Virus record (IMG/VR): IMGVR_UViG_3300037042_003533 | Location: 1 to 64,000 of that record | Direction: 5' to 3' (one strand) | DNA: 64,000 nucleotides | Source of the DNA: a virus | Program-made: the position numbers and the translations under genes | Notes under the pieces: model-generated | Databases searched by the model: none | The model's input: the letters and a program-made list of their open reading frames with translations, nothing else | What the model was told of the DNA's origin: nothing | Shown here: positions 49,724 to 56,969 of the stretch, one piece after another | How positions within the stretch are numbered: the stretch's first letter is position 1 | Layout of the letters: every line of letters starts with the position of its first letter

Positions 49724-50856
49724 GTGCTCTCTACGAGATTACTTTCTATGATGAAAACCTGGTTCCTCAAGGTATTCTGCAAGGCTGGGAATATTTGGAA
49801 CTTACCCAACGAGTTAACTCTCCTTGGAATATAAATATACGCTTAAAAACTAGCAACAGTAGTACCATGACCAGTTTTTTACGTAACACCGACGGCATGG
49901 TGGACTGGATATTCCTTGTTCGAAGAATAGACCCAGTTGCAAATATTAGTCATCTTGTTTATGAGGGGTTCAATCGTACTGTAGTAGATCAGTTTGATAG
50001 CCATGGTAACATTATCTTCAATTTATATGGGGTGGGATTCACAGAATTACTGCAAAGACGGATAGTTGTTCCTCCCACAGGATCAGAGACACTGGTGTAT
50101 TCTGGGTATGCGGAAACTGCTATGAAAGATTTTGTAAACTCACAGTGTATTAACCCGGCTGATCTTGCTAGAAGGGTGCCGGGGCTTACAAATGAAGTTA
50201 ATAGCTCAACAGGGAATCCTGTGACTTACTCTGCCCGTTATACAGTTTTAGGAACTGTAATAAACAAATGTGCAGTAGACGGCGAGGTAGATTATGGGAT
50301 TGTCGGGGGTGATCCTGCTGTTGGAGGAACAGTAGGTGACCTTGAGTTTCAGGTTAGACCCACATGGGGGACAGATAAGCGAGTCGGAAACACCTTTGGC
50401 AACATCCCCACCATATTTGATGCTAGTTATAACAACATGGCTATCCCCATATACTCTGTAAACTCATCGGGGGAGAAAAACTACGTATATGTAGGGGGGC
50501 AGGGCCAAGGTGTTGATAGAATTATCAGACAAAATAGCAATGTAGATGGATTAGCAAAATCCCCTTGGAACAGACGAGAGGACTTTGCTGACGCTAGACT
50601 CGAAAATACAACTTCTGCCCTCGATCTGTATGCTTCTGATTTGCTGAATACTTACAAAATAAAACGATCCCTGACATTTAATGTCATTCAAACTATAGGC
50701 ACTCGTTGGGGGGTTAATTGGAACTTGGGAGATATTATCACCTCCCGATATTATGAAGTTCAGACAGACCAAAAAATTGTGGAAATAACTGCTAGAATAA
50801 GTCCTAACCAGAACACCGAAACAATTTCTGCCGAGTTCGAGCAACTAGAGGTATAA
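49720..50856 (+). CDS. Tail hub protein (ReqiPepy6 Gp37-like / Tal-like)
   Basis: A 378-residue protein of the type I know as siphovirus ReqiPepy6 Gp37-like: an N-terminal beta barrel, G-F-T-E-L-L-Q-R-R, and the C-terminal W-N-L-G-D-I-I-T followed by V-x-x-I. It probably forms the trimeric hub closing the tail tip. The start overlaps the previous gene (ATGA). Confidence 0.8.
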   Translation: MSALYEITFYDENLVPQGILQGWEYLELTQRVNSPWNINIRLKTSNSSTMTSFLRNTDGMVDWIFLVRRIDPVANISHLVYEGFNRTVVDQFDSHGNIIFNLYGVGFTELLQRRIVVPPTGSETLVYSGYAETAMKDFVNSQCINPADLARRVPGLTNEVNSSTGNPVTYSARYTVLGTVINKCAVDGEVDYGIVGGDPAVGGTVGDLEFQVRPTWGTDKRVGNTFGNIPTIFDASYNNMAIPIYSVNSSGEKNYVYVGGQGQGVDRIIRQNSNVDGLAKSPWNRREDFADARLENTTSALDLYASDLLNTYKIKRSLTFNVIQTIGTRWGVNWNLGDIITSRYYEVQTDQKIVEITARISPNQNTETISAEFEQLEV

Positions 50857-50857
50857 T

Positions 50858-51367
50858 ATGTCTCAGGAAAGAGAAGTTAAAGGGATACTTCAATCCCTAA
50901 ACAAAACCCCGGCTGAGCTTGAAAAACGTCTTGCCTACTTAGAGAAGGCTGAGTATTCAAAACTTAACTACTATGCAGCTATTTACTTAGCAGTAGGACA
51001 AATATTAGATACCACTGCTGGACTAACTATAATTCCAAGTATGACCTCCACTTATCTGAAGGGGTTTACACTAGCTTCTTCGGCTCTAACCTGCACAGAA
51101 GCTGGGGTGTATGTGCTAAATTACAGCATAAGTGTTTCTACAGCAGTCAGCACTACTTTGGCTAGTCTTGTGTACAAAACTGGAGTTTTTGCCCCTGGAA
51201 GCTATATGCAGCTTAATGCTGCTGCGTCGGCCATTAGTGTTTTATCAGCTCCCTTAATTGTATCTTTGGAAGTTGGTGACACAATCAGCTTAATGATGGA
51301 TTCTACCCCTAACAATATTGTAGTGGGGCAAGCTTCCTTGGTTCTAAACCGTGTTGGTGATAACTAG
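50858..51367 (+). CDS. Tail-tip protein with C1q/TNF-like end
   Basis: A 169-residue protein: a short N-terminal coiled coil (about 1-35) and a jelly-roll-like domain (TCTEAGVYVLNYSISV ... GDTISLMM ... ASLVLNRVG) of the kind that forms trimers at fibre tips. It is the last rightward gene. The stop is about 35 bp before the hairpin terminator. Confidence 0.6.
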   Translation: MSQEREVKGILQSLNKTPAELEKRLAYLEKAEYSKLNYYAAIYLAVGQILDTTAGLTIIPSMTSTYLKGFTLASSALTCTEAGVYVLNYSISVSTAVSTTLASLVYKTGVFAPGSYMQLNAAASAISVLSAPLIVSLEVGDTISLMMDSTPNNIVVGQASLVLNRVGDN

Positions 51368-51583
51368 CTTATAATACAGGAAAAGAATAATTTTCAAATA
51401 ATAAGAGGAGGGCTGAACTAACAGCGCCTCCTCTTTACCATATAAACACCAGTCTGTGCCAGTAGATGGCTCTACTACTGTGAGATCATCCTGCAAGGCA
51501 TTGTAGATGATCAATGCGTGCTGAGGCTCTTCCAAGACATCAATTTTCGAGCATGAGGGAAAGTCCCAAAAAGATTCTTTCAT
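51344..51583 (-). CDS. Hypothetical protein, 79 residues, probably leaderless
   Basis: A leftward frame starting MKESFWDF and containing a plausible core (ALIIYNALQDDLTVVEP). It has no ribosome-binding site; the consensus promoter at 51590-51618 would start transcription at or very near the A of its ATG (51583). Its last 8 codons overlap the end of the tail-tip gene, and the terminator hairpin is inside it, so the C-terminal end is doubtful. Function unknown. Confidence 0.5.
   Translation of the reverse strand: MKESFWDFPSCSKIDVLEEPQHALIIYNALQDDLTVVEPSTGTDWCLYGKEEALLVQPSSYYLKIILFLYYKLVITNTV
51403..51435. terminator. Bidirectional hairpin between convergent blocks
   Basis: AAGAGGAGG (51403-51411) and GCTG (51412-51415) pair with CAGC (51422-51425) and CCTCCTCTT (51427-51435), with one bulged base and loop AACTAA. 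It would serve rightward transcripts from the tail operon. It lies inside the 3' part of the leftward frame 51344-51583. Confidence 0.75.
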
Positions 51584-51589
51584 GACCAA

Positions 51590-51618
51590 AGTATACTAAA
51601 CTTTACCTGGTTTGTCAA
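51590..51618 (-). promoter_or_regulatory. Consensus sigma70 promoter, leaderless configuration
   Basis: On the minus strand TTGACA (51613-51618), 17 bp, TATACT (51590-51595). It overlaps the last codons and stop of the resolvase gene. The expected start falls on the ATG at 51583. Confidence 0.8.
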
Positions 51619-52072
51619 GATTGCCCCAGTCCAGTGTTTTTGCTACACCAAACCCCCATATACCAACAGCTATCGCGTCACATTCATCCTCTGACAGCTT
51701 CTCATCAGGCAGAATCATAGTTGCTAAGTTTCTGATGTGTAGTTTACGACCTTTGTGGGTGATCCCACAAGCAGAATCTATGGCAGTTGTCATCCCAGCA
51801 AATGTCCTGGGGCCTATTACTGAGCACCAACCTTCAACCCAGCCAACAAGCCACTTTGTTTGGCCGAAGTTTCGAATGTTTTTGCCATAGTAGCAATCTT
51901 CAATAGCAACCCAATCGGGAGCAATCTCCCGAAGCCATTCCGTGGTCTTGTGAGCCATCTCTAAGGGGGTTTTTGCTGTGTACACACAATGATACACAGG
52001 CTCTTCATCATGCCAGACCACTAGCCCCGTATGAGTTGGGGCTAGGTCTAGGCTTACTCCGATTGTGGTCAT
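51596..52072 (-). CDS. RuvC-like Holliday-junction resolvase
   Basis: A 158-residue RNase H-fold nuclease. Four acidic positions are in the expected order: D in GVSLDLAPT, E in AIEDCYYG, and the E/D pair in SEDECDAIAVG. Phage RuvC-like enzymes resolve branched DNA before packaging. I chose ATG 52072 with GGGAGAGCAG upstream. It is the most distal well-supported enzyme of the leftward operon. Confidence 0.85.
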   Translation of the reverse strand: MTTIGVSLDLAPTHTGLVVWHDEEPVYHCVYTAKTPLEMAHKTTEWLREIAPDWVAIEDCYYGKNIRNFGQTKWLVGWVEGWCSVIGPRTFAGMTTAIDSACGITHKGRKLHIRNLATMILPDEKLSEDECDAIAVGIWGFGVAKTLDWGNLDKPGKV

Positions 52073-52317
52073 CTGCTCTCCCACTGACCCGGTAGCGGTA
52101 TAGCCTCACTAACGGGGGGATAGATAAGACCATCTTTTGTCTCAATTTTTATAAGGCTACAATCTTTTGACAAAGTTCTCTCTTTGATAAATGTTATTGG
52201 GTCAGTAATGTTTGTTCTCACCTCTTTAACTAAGTACCCAAGTACACAATATGGATCACCATATTCCTCTTCGAACGCTAATAGACAACAATCATCGCAA
52301 GCTTTATAAGTGATCAT
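52069..52317 (-). CDS. Hypothetical Cys-rich protein, 82 residues
   Basis: Starts MITYKACDDCCLL with C-x2-C-C and a fourth Cys near 24, suggesting a metal site; the rest is alpha/beta. ATG 52317 overlaps the stop of the membrane-protein gene (ATGA) and has AAGGAAA upstream. Confidence 0.6.
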   Translation of the reverse strand: MITYKACDDCCLLAFEEEYGDPYCVLGYLVKEVRTNITDPITFIKERTLSKDCSLIKIETKDGLIYPPVSEAIPLPGQWESR

Positions 52318-52517
52318 TTTACTTTCCTTGTACTGTCTACCATCCCATACACCATAGGGTACACAGCAAACAATGTTGTAAACACAGCACAACTAAAACT
52401 TTCCTCCACTGTTATTGGGAGAGAAAATATTCTAACAACAAGAAATATAATTGTTGTAATGACAGCAACTATTCCTAAGTTAAGAACCAGCATTCCGAGG
52501 GCTGTTTTGTAGCTCAT
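52314..52517 (-). CDS. Two-helix membrane protein, 67 residues
   Basis: Hydrophobic segments at about 6-30 and 41-58 separated by a short acidic loop. Small size and topology would suit a holin or membrane adaptor. Coupled at both ends by overlapping start/stop codons. Confidence 0.55.
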   Translation of the reverse strand: MSYKTALGMLVLNLGIVAVITTIIFLVVRIFSLPITVEESFSCAVFTTLFAVYPMVYGMVDSTRKVK

Positions 52518-52840
52518 GTTTTAATAACTCCCACAGTTTTATACTTCCCAAAGTGATCTGGGTCAGAAATCTCAATCTTTGTTGAATCTTCTTCTTGTTT
52601 TTCTGTTACTTCTTGATCGGTCATCCTATTATGAAATTTCTTTATCTGCTTCGCTGTTTTTATCCCCAAGTCCTCTACCAACTCCCAGAAATTACCACAC
52701 AGCTCTTCATGTACACATATAAGATCAGCAGTGCCCTTGAATTTTACTACTAAATTTCTGCCTGTGCTAGTATCTTGAGATAAACGAGCCCATACTATTT
52801 CATCTTTGTTGATTATAACTTCAGTAAGATTATCAACCAT
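52514..52840 (-). CDS. Hypothetical protein, 108 residues
   Basis: A mainly alpha/beta protein with a Lys/Glu-rich helical C-terminal part (about 60-100). GGGAGAGA precedes the ATG. The leader resembles, but is not identical to, cassette A. No family recognised. Confidence 0.6.
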   Translation of the reverse strand: MVDNLTEVIINKDEIVWARLSQDTSTGRNLVVKFKGTADLICVHEELCGNFWELVEDLGIKTAKQIKKFHNRMTDQEVTEKQEEDSTKIEISDPDHFGKYKTVGVIKT

Positions 52841-52876
52841 TTCTCTCCCTTTTCCTAATGTCCTATAACACTTATT

Positions 52877-53089
52877 CTAGTAGCGAGCGTTAGGGTTAAA
52901 AACTTCTAAACAATCTTCCTTAGAAATTTCCAGCCCCTCTAAAAAATCTTTTAGAGAAAAGGATTCTTGACCAAGCATAAACCCGCTATCATGTGTGCCT
53001 TCTACCAAGATTCTCTTAGTCTGTTGATCATAATCTATTAGGATATGATCTTGGTATTTAGTTCCTTTTGGTATATAAAGTCTAGACAT
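52877..53089 (-). CDS. Hypothetical protein, 70 residues
   Basis: Starts MSRLYIPKGTKYQDH and ends ...FNPNARY; the last codons are written over the octamer CTAACGCT (minus strand, 52886-52893), as in the rightward gene 33146-33412. Introduced by a cassette A copy at 53087-53105. Confidence 0.6.
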   Translation of the reverse strand: MSRLYIPKGTKYQDHILIDYDQQTKRILVEGTHDSGFMLGQESFSLKDFLEGLEISKEDCLEVFNPNARY

Positions 53090-53276
53090 CTCTCCCTACT
53101 TTCTCAAGAGCTTTTCTGGCAATTTCTCTCATGTAGTCACGTTCCCCATTGGACCCATACAGAGTACCATAACTAATAGGATCACCGCTGGGCCAAGTTT
53201 CCCCTGTCTCAGGAAACTCTCCAAACCACTTTGTAATACATCGAAGAGCTTCTACCAAGATAGTTTCGTTGGTCAT
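53082..53276 (-). CDS. Conserved phage-type micro-protein, 64 residues
   Basis: The segment CITKWFGEFPETG, W-P-S-G-D-P-I-S-Y, E-R-D-Y-M-R-E-I-A-R-x-A-L resembles small phage proteins with an N-terminal helix and conserved aromatic loop. Start ATG is from cassette B (53274-53290). It overlaps the next gene. Confidence 0.6.
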   Translation of the reverse strand: MTNETILVEALRCITKWFGEFPETGETWPSGDPISYGTLYGSNGERDYMREIARKALEKVGRDV

Positions 53277-53288
53277 TTCAAATCCTTT

Positions 53289-53543
53289 CTAAGACTGAGC
53301 GTTAGAGTTATTTGTTTCAAAATAACTCGCTATAAAATCAGGGTAGGATTCTAACCATCTTCCGTAACAACCATTACCTGAGCAAAAATTGTAGTAATGA
53401 TCCGCCCCGTCTTGGTCAGTATACAAAACACCACACCAACCAATAGGCAAAAGTATGTTTTGAGTCTTACACCCAGATTCAGTTATGAAATACCGGGCAG
53501 GCTCAACCAGTCTACAACCATCACAAATTATTTTAACTGACAT
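53289..53543 (-). CDS. Zinc-ribbon micro-protein, 84 residues
   Basis: Begins MSVKIICDGCRLV, related to the MIKI-type proteins at 32950 and 53718, with further Cys in the middle and C-S-G-N-G-C near 62. ATG 53543 is the cassette A start (53541-53558). The end is written over the octamer CTAACGCT (53298-53305). Confidence 0.6.
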   Translation of the reverse strand: MSVKIICDGCRLVEPARYFITESGCKTQNILLPIGWCGVLYTDQDGADHYYNFCSGNGCYGRWLESYPDFIASYFETNNSNAQS

Positions 53544-53556
53544 CTCTCCCTGCTTT

Positions 53557-53691
53557 CTAATAGTCAAATTTGTTCGGGCTGAAAACCCACAAAAGATACA
53601 AGGCACCTAAACCTATAGTTAGTCCATGAACAAATCTTTCCCAAGTTAATTTTCTGTCTCGAATAACCTCCATAATAATCCAACCCACCAT
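53557..53691 (-). CDS. Possible one-helix membrane micro-protein, 44 residues
   Basis: A short frame from ATG 53691 with a basic middle (E-V-I-R-D-R-K-L-T-W-E-R) and a hydrophobic helix (about 22-37, GLTIGLGALYLLWVF). No good ribosome-binding site; it lies after the cassette B whose own ATG opens only five codons. Could be the remains of a rearranged gene. Confidence 0.35.
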   Translation of the reverse strand: MVGWIIMEVIRDRKLTWERFVHGLTIGLGALYLLWVFSPNKFDY

Positions 53692-53717
53692 AAAAGCTGT
53701 AAGCTAAGTTAGCGCCT

Positions 53718-53903
53718 TCATTTCAAATCCTCTCCATCCTCAACTTCAATCTCGTTCTCTTCATCGGGGGGTCGCAGTAACCACAAGTCCAGACAATCCC
53801 CCAATTCACGATCATGGAAGTGTCCTCTGTCTGAAAAATACATATTCCCGTCTGAGGGATTAACAATTTCTTCCAGACAATAATCACAGAATATTTTAAT
53901 CAT
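53718..53903 (-). CDS. MIKI-type zinc-ribbon micro-protein, 61 residues
   Basis: MIKIFCDYCLEE, then H-F-H-D-R-E-L-G-D-C-L-D-L-W, paralogous to the rightward gene at 32950. The acidic tail (about 46-61) ends in E-D-L-K, whose codons are a cassette B copy. ATG 53903 is from another cassette B. Confidence 0.65.
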   Translation of the reverse strand: MIKIFCDYCLEEIVNPSDGNMYFSDRGHFHDRELGDCLDLWLLRPPDEENEIEVEDGEDLK

Positions 53904-53915
53904 TTCAAATCCTTT

Positions 53916-54137
53916 CTAATGATGCCATCCATTATGTAACTTAGCCTCAATCCATATTTCCAGCCGTCTGAGCCAGGACTTTGGTTGAATTAAAAATCCC
54001 TGAGCTACTTCATAAGTACTCCCATCTACACTAACAATCACATGATAGCGTGTGCCAGCCTCTAGGGTTTCAACCACTTTACCGGAGGGGTAGCCGTTTT
54101 TATCTGTTTCAACATGACCGTGTAGTTTATCCAACAT
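53916..54137 (-). CDS. Hypothetical protein, 73 residues
   Basis: A beta-rich N-terminal part (GHVETDKNGYPSGKVVETL...YHVIVSVDGSTYEV) like a small barrel and a helical basic end with W. ATG 54137 overlaps the previous stop (TGATG). Confidence 0.6.
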   Translation of the reverse strand: MLDKLHGHVETDKNGYPSGKVVETLEAGTRYHVIVSVDGSTYEVAQGFLIQPKSWLRRLEIWIEAKLHNGWHH

Positions 54138-54322
54138 CAAAACCCACCTTTCTTCTCTTTATCATACTCCACTACGATCTGCCAAAACCTATCAATTATT
54201 TTCTCTAGCTCTTTGGCATCCTTAGAACTCATGCAGGGAGCAACCCGCTGGTCATGCAGGTTCAGCAGCGCCCGCAGGTAAGGAATGGTAGCCCGCATCA
54301 GTTCGATGCTGTCTTCGCTCAT
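54137..54322 (-). CDS. Hypothetical helical protein, 61 residues
   Basis: Starts MSEDSIELMRATIPYLRALL, all-helical with a basic tail (KKGGF). ATG 54322 follows GGGGAGA closely and overlaps the stop of the lipoprotein gene. Confidence 0.6.
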   Translation of the reverse strand: MSEDSIELMRATIPYLRALLNLHDQRVAPCMSSKDAKELEKIIDRFWQIVVEYDKEKKGGF

Positions 54323-54915
54323 TCTCCCCACCCTAAATATAGCGTGCCCCAAACATTATCCCCTGTCAAGTAAGCTGCTACCTCTTTGCATTCAGTGCTG
54401 ACGTACAGTGCTGGAGGGGGGTCAAGACAAACCCAAACATCTTTCTGGGGATAGACATATAACAAGCTGTAAACCTTAACCAACTCCCCTTCCTTAATCT
54501 GCCTTATTACAGGACAAACATTCCCAACTGCCGCACACTTACGCACGTTACGTAAGCTGTTCGGAACATAGATACCCTCGTAGTCCTGAGCAAGAAGCCC
54601 GCTGGTTTGTTCTGTTGGGTATCCACCTAAAGGTGTTGCCTCTATAATGGACAAGGTAGTTATCTGGGTCGGCGTAGGCCCTGGGAAAGGTATCTCTGTG
54701 GGAGTCACTGTGGTAGTAGGCATATCAGTTGCTGTCGGTACCACCACAGGCTCAGGAGAAGGTGTGGTAGTAAGTATGGGGGCCTGAGTAGGCTCCTGGG
54801 TCTGGGTAGCAGACGGAGTCTGGGTAGCAACTGGCTCTACAGGGATATAGTTTAGGTTACAAGCCCCCAACACGATTATTATAATCAGGATTAGTATTTT
54901 ATTCTTCAAAATCAC
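54319..54915 (-). CDS. Lipoprotein with long Thr/Pro linker
   Basis: A 198-residue lipoprotein. The signal peptide is Lys- and Ile-rich (about 2-19) and ends in the lipobox VLGAC. A linker of about 75 residues rich in T-P-x-T and P-T repeats follows, then a Cys-containing domain (C-A-A-V-G-N-V-C-P-V, V-W-V-C-L-D-P, S-T-E-C) that probably is SH3-like. The start is GTG 54915, or TTG 54909, where GAGGAAG is better spaced. It is a second copy of the architecture at 9411 and is probably displayed on the host surface. Confidence 0.7.
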   Translation of the reverse strand: MILKNKILILIIIIVLGACNLNYIPVEPVATQTPSATQTQEPTQAPILTTTPSPEPVVVPTATDMPTTTVTPTEIPFPGPTPTQITTLSIIEATPLGGYPTEQTSGLLAQDYEGIYVPNSLRNVRKCAAVGNVCPVIRQIKEGELVKVYSLLYVYPQKDVWVCLDPPPALYVSTECKEVAAYLTGDNVWGTLYLGWGE

Positions 54916-55153
54916 CTTCCTCGGCCCACAAAGGTTTGGTTGTGTCAACTTCACTCTCATCCAGTACCTTGTGATTCCGCGCATCCTGTGCGATATGTTC
55001 AATGTCCACCAGCAATTCCTCCAAGTCTGAGGAGGATAGTACAACTGGACTAAGGGTAAAGGCCACAGGCACACCTTTGTTGTAATAGACCTCGCGAACG
55101 CTATAAGTAATTTTGTTGTCAACGTTCTGACGTAAGACTCTGTAATTCCACAC
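54899..55153 (-). CDS. Conserved phage-type micro-protein, 84 residues
   Basis: I chose GTG 55153, with TTTGGAGG 9-10 nt upstream, because it gives M-W-N-Y-R-V-L-R, the usual beginning of a small protein family (W-N-Y-R-V...I-x-E-V-Y-Y-x...L-E-E-L...D-I-E...A...V-L-D) I recognise from other phage genomes. Acidic C-terminus. Role unknown. It overlaps the preceding gene by 35 nt and the lipoprotein gene by 17 nt. Confidence 0.65.
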   Translation of the reverse strand: MWNYRVLRQNVDNKITYSVREVYYNKGVPVAFTLSPVVLSSSDLEELLVDIEHIAQDARNHKVLDESEVDTTKPLWAEEGDFEE

Positions 55154-55418
55154 TGTTTGGGTCCTCCAAATATTTAAGATACTCTTCATCGGCAAACTGT
55201 TTCAATGCTTCTCTCACATCTTTAAGTGTAGCACATAAAGCACAATTTGTGCCAACCAATTCCCTCTTCTCACCTCGATAGGACACAAGCACCTCAGCAC
55301 ATCTTATGAAAGGCTGGGCTTCAATATACCAGGCAACTATTCTACCCTTCTTGGAGCTGTGAAAGACCTTGCAGCCATCATCCAGGTAAAATAGTGTCAG
55401 ATAGTAGTCTAGTTGCAT
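55119..55418 (-). CDS. Hypothetical protein, 99 residues, tandem paralogue
   Basis: The middle and end share with the next protein the frame V-x-Y-x-x-x-x-R-E-L-x-G-T-N-x-x-x-C-x-x-x-x-D-x-x-x-x-L-x-Q-F-x-x-x-E-x-x-x-Y. So this and 55409-55681 come from a tandem duplication. The fold is likely alpha/beta; function unknown. Confidence 0.6.
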   Translation of the reverse strand: MQLDYYLTLFYLDDGCKVFHSSKKGRIVAWYIEAQPFIRCAEVLVSYRGEKRELVGTNCALCATLKDVREALKQFADEEYLKYLEDPNSVELQSLTSER

Positions 55419-55681
55419 GAGTCAAAGTATCCCATCAGTTCTGTTTCTGTAAATTGATCCAGCGATTGAACTAAGTCATATTTGCTGTGGCAAAAACTAG
55501 AGTTAGTTCCTAATTCCCGGTCATTCTTATTGTAAACTACCTCTAGGTTGACCCACATGAAATTTTCCCCGCATAAACTTAGGACTCTTCTGCGTTTTCG
55601 GGTGTAGAAGGTCATAACGGGCATGGTGGCATCTTTTTGTAAATCTACCCGAAAGATCGCCTTGATATTGTTTAGTATCAT
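55409..55681 (-). CDS. Hypothetical protein, 90 residues, tandem paralogue
   Basis: Paralogue of the preceding protein. ATG 55681 (MILNNIKAIFRV) has GGGGGAAG upstream and overlaps the stop of the zinc-ribbon gene by ATGA; an upstream in-frame ATG has none. Confidence 0.6.
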   Translation of the reverse strand: MILNNIKAIFRVDLQKDATMPVMTFYTRKRRRVLSLCGENFMWVNLEVVYNKNDRELGTNSSFCHSKYDLVQSLDQFTETELMGYFDSCN

Positions 55682-55890
55682 TCTTCCCCCATCTCTAACA
55701 CATGAAAAACACAAGCATCACAATCACAGCCTATTTCCAGCCGTGCCTCATCCTGTGCCTCATCCCAAGTGACCCAAGACCCATTAAGCTTAAAGACCTT
55801 AACAACGTCTGGGCAACATCGGTCTGCTTCTGATCTAGTGGTATAAATATCTCCACAGACATTACACATATATCTACATGCAGGTGTCAT
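55678..55890 (-). CDS. Zinc-ribbon micro-protein, 70 residues
   Basis: C9-x2-C12 and C25-C26 early in the sequence, with a second group C-D-C-D-A-C near 55-60. AGGAGA precedes the ATG. Probably a small metal-binding adaptor. Confidence 0.6.
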   Translation of the reverse strand: MTPACRYMCNVCGDIYTTRSEADRCCPDVVKVFKLNGSWVTWDEAQDEARLEIGCDCDACVFHVLEMGEE

Positions 55891-55899
55891 CTTGTTCTC

Positions 55900-56073
55900 C
55901 TATGCTACTTGAATTACATCCCCCTGGTACCAAGGAGTGTGAATATAAGTAACAGAAACTTTATCAATCCCATTAGGGTAGTGTGGTAGTTCATCATCTG
56001 GATAGACTACTTCTAAGTTTCCGTGAATTACTTCTAGTTCTTGCAGATGTATGATCAGTTCTGATACGTTCAT
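55900..56073 (-). CDS. Small conserved phage-type protein, 57 residues
   Basis: MNVSELIIHLQELE followed by E-V-V-Y-P-D-D-E and V-S-V-T-Y has the helix-plus-sheet pattern of a very common phage micro-protein (as at 34507). GAGGGGAAA lies 5 nt before the ATG, which abuts the previous stop. Function unknown. Confidence 0.65.
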   Translation of the reverse strand: MNVSELIIHLQELEVIHGNLEVVYPDDELPHYPNGIDKVSVTYIHTPWYQGDVIQVA

Positions 56074-56328
56074 TTATTTTCCCCTCCCCTTAACCCATTC
56101 TATAAGTTCCTTGTCTAAGTCGTCACCCCAATCTATTGCATCTTGCAATAGATCATTAAAATCTTGTGGAAATACTTTCCCATATAAGATGGTGTGACCA
56201 ATGAAGGGAGTATTCTCGAAACATCCCCAATGATCTGTTAATTCAATTGACACACTAAAACCGCCTTCAGACTTTATTATAAAGTCCCATTGTCTGTTTA
56301 TTCTCTGAATCTTTCTATCAAAGTTCAT
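56074..56328 (-). CDS. Hypothetical protein, 84 residues
   Basis: An alpha/beta protein with several aromatics and an acidic/basic helical end. GGAGAGA precedes the ATG. No family recognised. Confidence 0.6.
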   Translation of the reverse strand: MNFDRKIQRINRQWDFIIKSEGGFSVSIELTDHWGCFENTPFIGHTILYGKVFPQDFNDLLQDAIDWGDDLDKELIEWVKGRGK

Positions 56329-56547
56329 TTATCTCTCCTCTTCCATGTCCGCTCTAATTGTCCACACTAACTCACATACAAGTTTCCCGGTTTCTTCTGC
56401 ATCCCAAAAATCAAATTTAGGCGTGCAAGGCAAATCCTGAAGTGAGGGGGTTTTGGAAACTTCAGTCAATAATGCTCTCTTAATATCTTCTTGATTAAAA
56501 GTTACAGTAACTTTCTTGAGTCCAACGAACTCTTTTTCTATCTCCAT
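56329..56547 (-). CDS. Hypothetical protein, 72 residues
   Basis: An acidic alpha/beta protein with two Cys. AGAGGA precedes the ATG; it ends exactly where the next gene begins. No family recognised. Confidence 0.6.
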   Translation of the reverse strand: MEIEKEFVGLKKVTVTFNQEDIKRALLTEVSKTPSLQDLPCTPKFDFWDAEETGKLVCELVWTIRADMEEER

Positions 56548-56584
56548 TTAATCCTCTAGCTTTCTATAAGGCAAATTCTAATAC

Positions 56585-56965
56585 CTAGCCTTCGGTCTTG
56601 GGCATTATTCCATAGGCTAGATAACCAAAACGATTATCATCACTCATATCTGATTTCCGTAGCACTGCCCCCCCATTGATGTCTACACACTTTATAGTGT
56701 CAGCCAAAAACGGGAAAAGCCACAAGGGGATCAGAAATATTGGATCATCTGACCATAACCCAAAACCGAGTATCTGCATTTCATCTTTAGTTAACTCTGC
56801 TGGGTTGATGTCCCTGTACCAATCAGACCCCTTTATGCGTGCTGGAAGGTCTCGAATTTGTGAAACAGAAAAAGACTCAGACCATGAAGAGTAATTCATA
56901 ACTTCCGCTGTGGTCGATAGAATAACCAACTTAATGTGCTTGGCAATCTCAAATGTACTTTCCAT
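56585..56965 (-). CDS. Hypothetical protein, 126 residues
   Basis: A mixed protein with a central hydrophobic segment (IFLIPLWLFPFLADTI, about 78-93) that may be buried rather than membrane-spanning. I chose ATG 56965 over a GTG one codon upstream. No family recognised. Confidence 0.6.
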   Translation of the reverse strand: MESTFEIAKHIKLVILSTTAEVMNYSSWSESFSVSQIRDLPARIKGSDWYRDINPAELTKDEMQILGFGLWSDDPIFLIPLWLFPFLADTIKCVDINGGAVLRKSDMSDDNRFGYLAYGIMPKTEG

Positions 56966-56969
56966 CACT

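Larger units (their letters stand above)
53274..53917 (-). repeat. Three copies of leader cassette B
   Basis: On the minus strand AGAAAGGATTTGAAATG (or GGAGAGGATTTGAAATG) occurs at 53274-53290, 53719-53735 and 53901-53917, each with an AGGA ribosome-binding core and a start codon at its end. At 53719-53735 the same bases also encode the last residues of the upstream gene, and its ATG opens only a five-codon frame. Confidence 0.8.
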
